Part shown: positions 1-5,507 of the stretch, piece after piece
How positions within the stretch are numbered: position 1 is the first letter of the stretch
Layout: each line of letters starts with the position of its first letter
Source: an uncultured Vogesella sp.
GTDB lineage: Bacteria > Pseudomonadota > Gammaproteobacteria > Burkholderiales > Chromobacteriaceae
DNA: 5,995 bases
Reading direction: 5' to 3'
NCBI GenBank assembly: GCA_946479405.1
Contig: CAMLGD010000198.1
Location: forward strand, 1 to 5,995
Translations under genes and position numbers: made by a program
Notes under the pieces: generated by a model
Told to the model about the DNA's origin: nothing
Database searches by the model: none
The model's input: the letters and a program-made list of their open reading frames with translations, nothing else

Positions 1-1196
1 TGCAGGATGAAGCGGGCCTTGGCCGCGCCCAGCTGTGCTGCTGCTTGCTGGCTGTCGGCGCCTATCTCGCCCTTCTTCAGGCGGTTGACGATCAGGCCAA
101 CCGATGTATCGCTGAAGTCGCGCAGCATCCAGGCATCGCCATCGCTGTCACCGGCCACCAGTACCGGGCCATAGCCTTTCTGTGCCACTAGCACGTTCTG
201 AATGCCGGTAGTCTTGCCCGGCCCCCAGTTGAAATGCCAGCCGGACTTGTAGTTGGCGGTGTATTTACCGTCCTGCATCTCCAGTCGCAGCCCGATCACA
301 TTCTCAGGTGGTACGCCATAACCGTAGCTGGGGTGGCCGGCGAACACGCGCACCACGTCGTCGATCGACGCCGTGCTGACGTAGACATCAATGCCGTTAG
401 CGCGCAAGGCATGCATCAGCGCGCGGACTTCCTCGTGGATGCGGATGCCGTGGAAGTGGCTGGTGGCCACCACGCCGGTCTTGCCCGGCAGGGTTTTCGG
501 GCTCTCGTACTTCACCTTGCGCAGCGCATCGCCGATGTCGTAGTTGTTTGACGCCTCGGCCATGGCCTGTAGTTCGGCGGTGGTCATGTTCTTGTAGAAA
601 TAGATGATCCACTTGTAGCCGATTTCCAGCGGGTGGGTATCGCAGATGGCGTCGTACATGAAGTACAGCTTGGCGCGAAAATCCTTGAACTGATCGCTAG
701 CCTGAATCTCTTCCAGGCTCTTGCTGCCGGCCAGACCCTTGTAATTGGCGTACAGCCAGCGGTAGTCGGCCTCCACATCGGCCGCCAGATCTTCCATGGT
801 CACCTGCTTGCCATCCACCGTGGTGTAGTCCTTCATGAACGGCCCCTTGGGCACGTCTTTCCACATCACTTCCACGAATTCATCCGGCGTCAGTTTGTAC
901 TGCAGATGGTTGATCTGGTACATCAGCAGCGCTTCTTCGCAGTCGTTCATGATGCAGGTGTTATCCCAGTCGAACACCGCGTACGGGCGCTTGTTGGCGT
1001 TGTAGCGCTTACTACCCATGCCGTGCTCGTCCAGTACCAGCTGCAGGCGTTTGGCGTTGAGCGGCGACCAGCGACCCGGGTCGAGCGTGGTTGGCCGTAT
1101 GGTGGCGCTCTGGGCATTGGCACGGCCGCTGCTAAACAGCAGGGGGCTGCTGACGGAGACGGCGGCAAGGGCATTCAGAAACTGGCGACGCTGCAT
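1..1196 (-). CDS. Exported HAD-superfamily phosphatase, PchP-like (3' end missing)
   Basis: This frame is open from an ATG at 1196 to the left edge, giving 398 residues with no stop, so the C-terminus is cut off. The N-terminus MQRRQFLNALAAV has a twin-arginine (Tat) motif, a short hydrophobic stretch and a likely cleavage site after ANA (residue 28), so the product should act in the periplasm. All four HAD motifs are visible: FDWDNT with nucleophile D76 and acid/base D78, VYVSTAS with S274, GPGKT with K328, and GDSDGD with D350 and D354 for magnesium. About 190 residues between motifs I and II form a large cap domain. HAD enzymes of this type hydrolyse phosphomonoesters; the arrangement resembles Pseudomonas phosphorylcholine phosphatase PchP, but the substrate is not proven and a general acid phosphatase is possible. 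A GAGAGG ribosome binding site lies about 7 bases before the ATG. It is divergent from the DeoR-type regulator at 1491, which may control it. Confidence 0.88.
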   Translation of the reverse strand, partial: MQRRQFLNALAAVSVSSPLLFSSGRANAQSATIRPTTLDPGRWSPLNAKRLQLVLDEHGMGSKRYNANKRPYAVFDWDNTCIMNDCEEALLMYQINHLQYKLTPDEFVEVMWKDVPKGPFMKDYTTVDGKQVTMEDLAADVEADYRWLYANYKGLAGSKSLEEIQASDQFKDFRAKLYFMYDAICDTHPLEIGYKWIIYFYKNMTTAELQAMAEASNNYDIGDALRKVKYESPKTLPGKTGVVATSHFHGIRIHEEVRALMHALRANGIDVYVSTASIDDVVRVFAGHPSYGYGVPPENVIGLRLEMQDGKYTANYKSGWHFNWGPGKTTGIQNVLVAQKGYGPVLVAGDSDGDAWMLRDFSDTSVGLIVNRLKKGEIGADSQQAAAQLGAAKARFIL

Positions 1197-1221
1197 GGCA
1201 TTCCTCTCTGACATGAAATAG

Positions 1222-1263
1222 GCCGTCCGGTGGACGGCACTCTGGCATTACCGGCGGTGCCGG
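1222..1263 (-). other. Two small hairpins in the phosphatase leader
   Basis: Two perfect inverted repeats lie just upstream of the phosphatase ribosome binding site. The first has a 7-base stem (GCCGTCC at 1222-1228 with GGACGGC at 1232-1238); the second has a 5-base stem (CCGGC at 1251-1255 with GCCGG at 1259-1263). Both have a GGT loop on the plus strand (ACC in the minus-strand RNA). If transcription starts further upstream they would fold in the 5' untranslated RNA. They carry no U tract, so they are not obvious terminators. A role in mRNA stability or translation is only a guess, and GC-rich DNA gives such short stems by chance. Confidence 0.35.
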
Positions 1264-1342
1264 CAATCGCATTTGCTGCATCCTCCGCCAGCGGCAGTCG
1301 CATGTGGCGCGGTAAGTACCGGGCAGGGGTGGTGGTGAGATG

Positions 1343-1371
1343 ATGCTAGGTATAAATACACAAAAAAGCAA
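1343..1371 (-). promoter_or_regulatory. Weak candidate promoter for the phosphatase
   Basis: On the minus strand TTGCTT (1371-1366) and TAGCAT (1348-1343) are separated by 17 bases. The -35 matches the sigma-70 consensus at 3 of 6 positions and the -10 at 4 of 6. It lies in the AT-rich part of the divergent region and would give a leader of about 140 bases containing the two hairpins. Other AT-rich hexamers nearby could serve instead, so this is only the best-spaced pair I found. Confidence 0.22.
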
Positions 1372-1395
1372 ATATACACAAAAAAACACAAAACG
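1356..1395. repeat. AT-rich block of short direct repeats, candidate operator
   Basis: The 12-mer ATACACAAAAAA occurs at 1356-1367 and again at 1374-1385, an offset of 18 bases. A shorter copy, ACACAAAA, follows at 1386-1393, 10 bases after the second. The block stands out as A-rich in an otherwise GC-rich window. It sits between the divergent phosphatase and regulator genes, about 35 to 70 bases upstream of the regulator's -35 box and over the probable phosphatase promoter. DeoR/GlpR proteins commonly bind directly repeated short elements near their own gene, so this is a candidate operator. A plain UP-element or bendable A-tract is the main alternative. Confidence 0.4.
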
Positions 1396-1427
1396 ATTGT
1401 TGGTAAGGCCGCCACAGTCGGCCGCGC

Positions 1428-1455
1428 TTGACAGCGGCTGCGGCCATTTCACAAT
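1428..1455 (+). promoter_or_regulatory. Sigma-70-type promoter of the DeoR-family gene
   Basis: A perfect -35 box TTGACA (1428-1433) is followed after 16 bases by CACAAT (1450-1455), which matches the -10 consensus at 4 of 6 positions. Transcription would begin near 1462, giving a leader of about 29 bases with AGGAAG (1481-1486) as ribosome binding site before the ATG at 1491. The position relative to that start is what one expects of a normal promoter. Confidence 0.55.
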
Positions 1456-1490
1456 GCAGCATCGGTATTCAATCAATCGCAGGAAGCAAC

Positions 1491-2258
1491 ATGTGGCAGC
1501 AAGAGCGTTACCAGCGTATTCGCGCACTGTTATCCACCTTGCAGCGGGTCAGTACCGACCGCCTGATGGTGGAGCTTGATGTCTCGCGCGAAACCGTACG
1601 TCGCGATCTGGCGGCGCTGGAAGAGCTGGGGGCATTGAAACGTATCCATGGCGGCGCCATCCGTGTGGAAGACGAGGCGCCGATCGCCGAGCGGGCGCAC
1701 AGCAACGTCAAATACAAGCGCGATCTGGCCTGCGCGGCGACCGGCCTGCTCAGCCGCGGGCAAACGCTGTTTGTCGATGCCGGCACCACCACCGCCATCC
1801 TGGCCGAGGAGCTGGCGCGGCTGGGCGGCTTGACCGTGATCACCAACTCATTCGACGTGGCGCTGACGCTGCGCGGCGGGGGGGAAGGGGGTGCGGCCAA
1901 CGAGATCATCGTGCTGGGCGGCAATATGGGGGAGCGGGCGCCGGGCACGGTGGGGCCTGGGACGGTGGCGGAAATCGGCCGTTATCGCGCCGATCTGGCG
2001 CTGATTTCCCCTACCGCGATCGATGCGCGTCGTGGGGCGTGCAACTACGACCACCGCGAAACCGAGGTGGCGCGCGCCATGGTGGCGCATGCAGCGCAGA
2101 CCGTCATCCTGGCCGACTACAGCAAGATCGGCATCGAAAGCCGGGCCAGCTTCTGCTCGCCGGAGCGCATCGATGTGCTGATTAGCAATCACAAGGCGCG
2201 GGAGCTGCCGGCGCTGGCCGAGCTGGAAACGCAGGTCGGTCGGCTGCTGCTGGTGTAG
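1491..2258 (+). CDS. DeoR/GlpR-family transcriptional regulator
   Basis: The 255-residue product has the usual length for the family. Residues 1-55 form a winged helix-turn-helix: MWQQERYQRIRALL opens it, SRETVRRDLAALEELG (from residue 32) is the recognition helix region, and KRIHGGA closes it. The C-terminal sensor domain shows VDAGTTT (residues 95-101), the phosphate-binding loop that in this family recognises phosphorylated sugars or similar metabolites, then VITNS, a VLGG segment, and LADYSKIG (207-214). It should act in the cytoplasm, usually as a repressor released by a phosphorylated ligand. I chose ATG 1491 because it has a good ribosome binding site and matches the family N-terminus; an in-frame TTG at 1428 lies inside the -35 box. 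An unusual glycine-rich insert (RGGGEGG) is coded by runs of seven and five G. It is divergent from the phosphatase, a likely target besides itself; the ligand is unknown. Confidence 0.92.
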   Translation: MWQQERYQRIRALLSTLQRVSTDRLMVELDVSRETVRRDLAALEELGALKRIHGGAIRVEDEAPIAERAHSNVKYKRDLACAATGLLSRGQTLFVDAGTTTAILAEELARLGGLTVITNSFDVALTLRGGGEGGAANEIIVLGGNMGERAPGTVGPGTVAEIGRYRADLALISPTAIDARRGACNYDHRETEVARAMVAHAAQTVILADYSKIGIESRASFCSPERIDVLISNHKARELPALAELETQVGRLLLV

Positions 2259-2290
2259 CTGCTGGCTGGCCTGTTGCTGGCTGCGAAATT

Positions 2291-2318
2291 GAAACACCCC
2301 GCCGTGGCGGGGTGTTTC
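2291..2318. terminator. Strong hairpin terminator between convergent genes
   Basis: GAAACACCCCGCC (2291-2303) is perfectly complementary to 2306-2318, giving a GC-rich stem of at least 12 bases with a 4-base loop. It lies 32 bases after the regulator stop and 44 bases after the end of nadC on the other strand. The arm TTTC supplies only a short U stretch on each strand, so termination is intrinsic-like but with a weak tail. It probably serves both convergent genes. Confidence 0.75.
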
Positions 2319-2362
2319 GTATGGGCTGGATGCTGGCCGGAGCCAGCCGATGCGGCCAACGT

Positions 2363-3205
2363 TTAGCCGGCAAAGCGCATCGACAGATCCACTGCGCACA
2401 CGTCCTTGGTCAGCTTGCCGATGGAGATGCGATCGACGCCGGTTTCGGCGATGGCACGCACACTGGCCAGCTCCACGCCACCGGAGGCTTCCAGCTCGGC
2501 GCGGCCGGCGGACAGGCGAACCGCCTCACGCATATCGTCCAGCGACATATTGTCCAGCAGCAGCAGGGTGCAGCCGGCAGCCAGCGCCTCCTGCAGTTCG
2601 GCCAGGTTTTCCACTTCCACCTGCAGGCTGACACCGGCCGGCACCAGCGCGCGGGCGTTGGCCAGTGCCTGGCTGATGCTGCCGGCGGCCATGATGTGGT
2701 TTTCCTTGATCAGCACGCCGTCGTACAGACCGATGCGCTGGTTCATGCCGCCGCCGACGGTCACCGCGTATTTCTGCGCCAGACGCATGCCAGGCAGGGT
2801 CTTGCGGGTATCGAGAATGCGGGCGCGGGTGCCGGCGATGGCATCCACGTAGCGGCGGGTTTCCGTCGCCACCGCCGACAGCGTCTGCAGCATGTTCAGC
2901 GCGGTGCGCTCGGCGGTAAGCAGCGCGCGGGCCGGGCCGCTGATCTCGCACAGGCACTGGTTGGCCGCCACCCGTTCTCCCTCCGCTACCAGCCAGCGTA
3001 CTTCACAGCGGCTGTCCACCTGGCGGAAGGCTTCGTCAAACCAGGCGATGCCACAGATCACCGCGTCTTCGCGCGCGATAACGTGGGCGCTGCCCTGGCT
3101 GTCAGCGGCGATCAGCAACGCAGTCCAGTCCTGCTGGCCGATGTCTTCGGCCAGCGCAGCGCTGACCAGGCGGGAGATATGGTGAAAAGCGGGAAGCGTG
3201 AGCAT
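2363..3205 (-). CDS. nadC: Nicotinate-nucleotide pyrophosphorylase (carboxylating), quinolinate phosphoribosyltransferase
   Basis: The enzyme converts quinolinate and PRPP to nicotinate mononucleotide, carbon dioxide and pyrophosphate in de novo NAD synthesis in the cytoplasm. The 280-residue length is typical. The N-terminal domain (about 1-110) ends in [16 protein letters not shown]; the barrel domain carries [11 protein letters not shown] (131-141), [13 protein letters not shown] (145-157), [10 protein letters not shown] (162-171), VEVEN (196-200), LLLLDNM (214-220), EASGGV (239-244) and SIGKLT (261-266). These supply the basic and acidic residues that bind quinolinate and PRPP. Many homologues read GGGxNHR where this one has MNQR; I believe Q is common in betaproteobacteria. 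The ATG at 3205 is preceded by AGGA ten bases upstream. It stands alone, with nadA and nadB not in view, divergent from the membrane-protein pair at 3341 and convergent with the regulator. Confidence 0.96.
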   Translation of the reverse strand: MLTLPAFHHISRLVSAALAEDIGQQDWTALLIAADSQGSAHVIAREDAVICGIAWFDEAFRQVDSRCEVRWLVAEGERVAANQCLCEISGPARALLTAERTALNMLQTLSAVATETRRYVDAIAGTRARILDTRKTLPGMRLAQKYAVTVGGGMNQRIGLYDGVLIKENHIMAAGSISQALANARALVPAGVSLQVEVENLAELQEALAAGCTLLLLDNMSLDDMREAVRLSAGRAELEASGGVELASVRAIAETGVDRISIGKLTKDVCAVDLSMRFAG

Positions 3206-3237
3206 GAATCGATCATCCTGAACGTAAGGTTGGCCGC

Positions 3238-3243
3238 ATTTTA
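3238..3243 (-). promoter_or_regulatory. Candidate -10 box of nadC
   Basis: On the minus strand TAAAAT (3243-3238) matches the -10 consensus at 5 of 6 positions and lies 33 bases before the nadC ATG, giving a leader of roughly 25 bases. No -35-like hexamer is found at 16 to 18 bases upstream, where the DNA is very GC-rich, so the assignment rests on the -10 alone. Confidence 0.28.
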
Positions 3244-3287
3244 CCGCGATTGCCGCGCCGCCGCGCCTGCGGGCAGATCGGTGGCGC

Positions 3288-3296
3288 TGTTATCAT
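3288..3296 (+). promoter_or_regulatory. Extended -10 promoter for the membrane-protein pair
   Basis: TGTTATCAT (3288-3296) fits the extended -10 pattern TGn followed by TATCAT, 5 of 6 to consensus. There is no good -35 at the usual distance, which extended -10 promoters can do without. The start of transcription would be near 3303 and the leader about 38 bases, ending in the GAGAGGGA ribosome binding site of the gene at 3341. Confidence 0.4.
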
Positions 3297-3340
3297 GCCG
3301 CAGGCGGCAGATGGCCGTGTATTTGAGGCGAGAGGGAACC

Positions 3341-4003
3341 ATGAATTTCGTGGCCAGTCAGTTTCCGCTATGGGCGTTGTGGCTTGGCAATGTGCTGGCA
3401 CTGCTGCTGTTGGGCGTGGCGGTAACGCGTGTGCAGTGGCGGGCGCTGGAGCGCAGTGCCGTCAATGCCTGGCTGGGGGCCTGCGTGGTGCTGCTGGGCT
3501 TTTGGCTGGGGCGGGCTGGGCTGCAGCCTGGACTGAGTTTCCACCTGCTGGGTGCCACGGTGTTTACGCTGCTGATGGGGCCGTGGCTGGCCCTGCTGGC
3601 GTTGGCGGCGGTGCTGCTGGGGCTGGCGGCTGGCGGGCAGCTGGAATGGCTGGCGCTGGGGCTCAACTATGTGTTGAGCCTGCTGCCGGGTGTGGCGCTG
3701 ACCGCACTGTTGCTGTGGGTGGCACAGCGCCGCTTTGCGGCCAACGTGTTCGTGTATGTGTTTGTGAATGCGTTTCTCACCGGGGCGGCCGGCATGCTGC
3801 TGGCGGCGGTGTGCGGGCTGACGGCGCTGCTGCTGGCTGGCGCTTATCCGCTGGAGCATTTGCTGGAGAATGCCTTGCCATACTATGTTTTATTGGCTTG
3901 GTCCGAGGCATTCACCAGCGGGCTGGTGCTGGCGATCCTGATCGTGTACCGACCGCACTGGGTGGCCACATTTGATGATGCCCGCTATCTGGACAACCAG
4001 TAG
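3341..4003 (+). CDS. CbiM-like membrane protein (energy-coupling factor permease family, COG3235-like)
   Basis: The 220-residue product is almost wholly hydrophobic, with six or seven membrane segments (roughly 8-28, 42-58, 66-98, 105-128, 135-167, 180-203). SFHLLGATVFTLLMGPWLALL (66-86), NAFLTGAAGM (143-152), YYVLLAWSEAFTSG (181-194) and the cytoplasmic tail FDDARYLDNQ match what I remember of the uncharacterised CbiM-related family often annotated as an energy-coupling factor ABC transporter permease. Members of the CbiM superfamily bind cobalt or nickel and work with CbiN/CbiQ/CbiO; none of those partners is in view. The N-terminus MNFVAS lacks the His-2 of the classical CbiM metal site (M-H-I), so metal uptake is not supported directly. 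ATG 3341 was chosen for its ribosome binding site (GAGAGGGA); the frame also runs open far upstream, but only as antisense to nadC. It is followed by the MAPEG gene 25 bases on, probably co-transcribed. Confidence 0.75.
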   Translation: MNFVASQFPLWALWLGNVLALLLLGVAVTRVQWRALERSAVNAWLGACVVLLGFWLGRAGLQPGLSFHLLGATVFTLLMGPWLALLALAAVLLGLAAGGQLEWLALGLNYVLSLLPGVALTALLLWVAQRRFAANVFVYVFVNAFLTGAAGMLLAAVCGLTALLLAGAYPLEHLLENALPYYVLLAWSEAFTSGLVLAILIVYRPHWVATFDDARYLDNQ

Positions 4004-4028
4004 CGGCAGACAAGAAGAGGGGACTGAC

Positions 4029-4409
4029 ATGCAGTTTGCGTTCTGGGCGGTATTGGCCGCGGCGGTACTGCCGCTGCTGTGGGCCGGGGTAGCGAAATCC
4101 GGCGGAGGTTACAACAACCATGCGCCAAGACAGTATCTGGACAAGCTGACCGGCTGGCGCCAGCGTGCGCAGTGGGCGCAGCAGAATGCCTGGGAGGCGC
4201 TGACGCCGTTTGCTGCCGCGGTAATCATTGCCACCCTGCAGCGGGTGCCGCCGGAGCGTATCGATGCCGCGGCGCTGGTGTTTTTGCTGGCACGGGCGGC
4301 GCACGGCTTTTGCTATGTGGCGGACAAGGCGGCGCTACGCTCGCTGATGTGGTTGCTGGGCTTTGGTACCGTGGTGTACCTGTTCCTGCTGGCGGCGTCC
4401 TGGCTGTAA
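4029..4409 (+). CDS. MAPEG-family integral membrane protein
   Basis: The 126-residue protein has four predicted membrane segments (about 4-22, 56-71, 78-96, 101-123), the length and topology of the MAPEG family (membrane-associated proteins in eicosanoid and glutathione metabolism). Family-like features are YNNHAPRQYL (28-37) and GWRQRAQWAQQNAWEALTPF (42-61), with the conserved N and E in QNAWEA, and ARAAHGFCYVAD (88-99). Characterised eukaryotic members are glutathione transferases or peroxidases that work as trimers in the membrane; bacterial proteins of this subgroup are mostly uncharacterised, so no reaction is assigned. ATG 4029 is preceded by a GAGGGG ribosome binding site at 4017-4022. 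The 25-base gap after the CbiM-like gene indicates one transcript, ending at the hairpin at 4429. A shared function with that gene is possible but not shown. Confidence 0.88.
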   Translation: MQFAFWAVLAAAVLPLLWAGVAKSGGGYNNHAPRQYLDKLTGWRQRAQWAQQNAWEALTPFAAAVIIATLQRVPPERIDAAALVFLLARAAHGFCYVADKAALRSLMWLLGFGTVVYLFLLAASWL

Positions 4410-4428
4410 GCCGACGCCCAAAATGATG

Positions 4429-4453
4429 CGGCCAACCTGTAGCAGGTTGGCCG
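4429..4453. terminator. Bidirectional hairpin terminator between MAPEG gene and murB
   Basis: CGGCCAACCTG (4429-4439) pairs perfectly with 4443-4453 around a TAG loop, an 11-base stem. On the plus strand it is followed by a T-rich stretch (TTGCTGTTTCT); on the minus strand by GCATCATTTT. It lies 19 bases after the MAPEG stop and 17 bases after the murB stop, so it most likely ends both convergent transcripts. Confidence 0.8.
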
Positions 4454-4470
4454 TTGCTGTTTCTAGGGGG

Positions 4471-5499
4471 TCAGAGCACGATCGGCTCCGGTTCCAGCGT
4501 CACACCGTAGCGCTCGTGTACCGTGTCGCACACCTTGTTGGCCAGCGCCCACATCTGGCTGCCGCTGGCGTGGCCATGGTTGACCAGCACCAGCGCCTGG
4601 CGCGCGTGCACACCGGCATCGCCATCGCGGTAGCCTTTCAGCCCGGCCTGATCGATCAGCCAGCCGGCTGCCAGCTTCACGCGGCCATCTGCCTGCGGGT
4701 AATGCGGCAGGGCCGGAAAGCGCACCAGCAGTGCATCGGCCTCGGTGCGGCTGATGATGGGGTTCTTGAAGAAGCTGCCGGCATTGCCAAGCGTGGCCGG
4801 GTCCGGCAGCTTGCTCTGGCGAATGGCGATCACCGCCGCGCTGACCTGCTGCGCGCTCGGGGTCTCGCCGGCGCCCATGGTCTGCAGCTGCTGCTGGATG
4901 TCGCCGTAGCCGATGCGGGGACTAAAGCTGCGCTGCAGGCGGAAGCGCACCGCGGTCACCAGCATGCGCCCGGCCAGTTGCTGCTTGAACACGCTGTCGC
5001 GGTAGGCAAAGCGGCAGTCGGCGTTGTCCAGTGCCACTTCGGCGCCGTTTTGCGTCAGGTCGGCACACACCACCTGCAGCAGATGGTCTTTTACTTCCAC
5101 GCCATAGGCACCGATGTTCTGGATTGGGCTGGCACCCACGGTGCCCGGAATCAGGCTGAGGTTTTCCAGCCCGCTCCAGCCCTGCGCCAGGGTGTATTGC
5201 ACGAACGCGTGCCAGTTCTCGCCGGCGGCGGCTTCCACCAGCACGCTGTCGCCGTCGTCGGCCAGCAGGCGGATGCCCTTGAGCGCCACCTTGATCACCA
5301 GCCCGGGGTAGTCGCGGGTGAACAGCAGGTTGCTGCCACCACCCAGCCACAGCACCGGGCCGCGCTGGAAAATATCGCTGGCCAGCAGTGTCGGCAGCTG
5401 GGCGAGGTCTTCCAGCACGCAGAAGTTGGCCGCAGTGACGGGCATGCCGAAGGTGTTGAGTTCGCGCAGCGGGTAGTTGTGATGTATTACGGGATTCAT
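4471..5499 (-). CDS. murB: UDP-N-acetylenolpyruvoylglucosamine reductase
   Basis: MurB reduces UDP-GlcNAc-enolpyruvate to UDP-MurNAc with NADPH and FAD, the second committed step of peptidoglycan precursor synthesis in the cytoplasm. The 342 residues equal the length of the E. coli enzyme and place it in type I. The FAD domain shows NTFGM (15-19), LGGGSNLL (52-59) and IPGTVGASPIQNIGAYGVEV (117-136). YRDSVFK (166-172) holds the substrate arginine R167, GNAGSFFKNP (238-247) holds the proton-donor serine S242, and LEPEPIVL at the end holds the catalytic glutamate E336. I chose ATG 5499 because MNPVIHHNYPLRELNTFG matches the family start; a GTG at 5511 overlapping the upstream stop by four bases is an alternative. 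The frame stays open upstream to 5919 only as an out-of-frame shadow of the transporter gene. Only 8 bases separate it from that gene, so co-transcription is likely; no strong ribosome binding site is seen, which suggests translational coupling. Confidence 0.97.
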   Translation of the reverse strand: MNPVIHHNYPLRELNTFGMPVTAANFCVLEDLAQLPTLLASDIFQRGPVLWLGGGSNLLFTRDYPGLVIKVALKGIRLLADDGDSVLVEAAAGENWHAFVQYTLAQGWSGLENLSLIPGTVGASPIQNIGAYGVEVKDHLLQVVCADLTQNGAEVALDNADCRFAYRDSVFKQQLAGRMLVTAVRFRLQRSFSPRIGYGDIQQQLQTMGAGETPSAQQVSAAVIAIRQSKLPDPATLGNAGSFFKNPIISRTEADALLVRFPALPHYPQADGRVKLAAGWLIDQAGLKGYRDGDAGVHARQALVLVNHGHASGSQMWALANKVCDTVHERYGVTLEPEPIVL

Positions 5500-5507
5500 T
5501 CGGTCTT

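Noticed and set aside
633..1211. Plus-strand open frame of 192 codons opposite the phosphatase
   Set aside because: It is antisense to a protein with four intact HAD motifs and a Tat signal. Its composition is typical of a shadow frame.
1261..1277. Sigma-54-like GG...GC pair upstream of the regulator
   Set aside because: The GG and GC elements are 11 bases apart rather than the required 10 and the flanking bases fit poorly; a good sigma-70 -35 box lies closer to the gene.
1407..1423. Inverted repeat GGCCG / CGGCC upstream of the regulator's -35 box
   Set aside because: A 5-base GC-only stem with a 7-base loop is expected by chance in DNA this rich in GC, and nothing else supports it as an operator.
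2312..3340. Long plus-strand open frame upstream of and in frame with the CbiM-like gene
   Set aside because: It lies antisense to nadC, whose protein shows all family motifs. The plus-strand translation is low-complexity with many H, Q, A and G residues, as expected from the reverse of a GC-rich gene. The real gene begins at 3341 with its own ribosome binding site.
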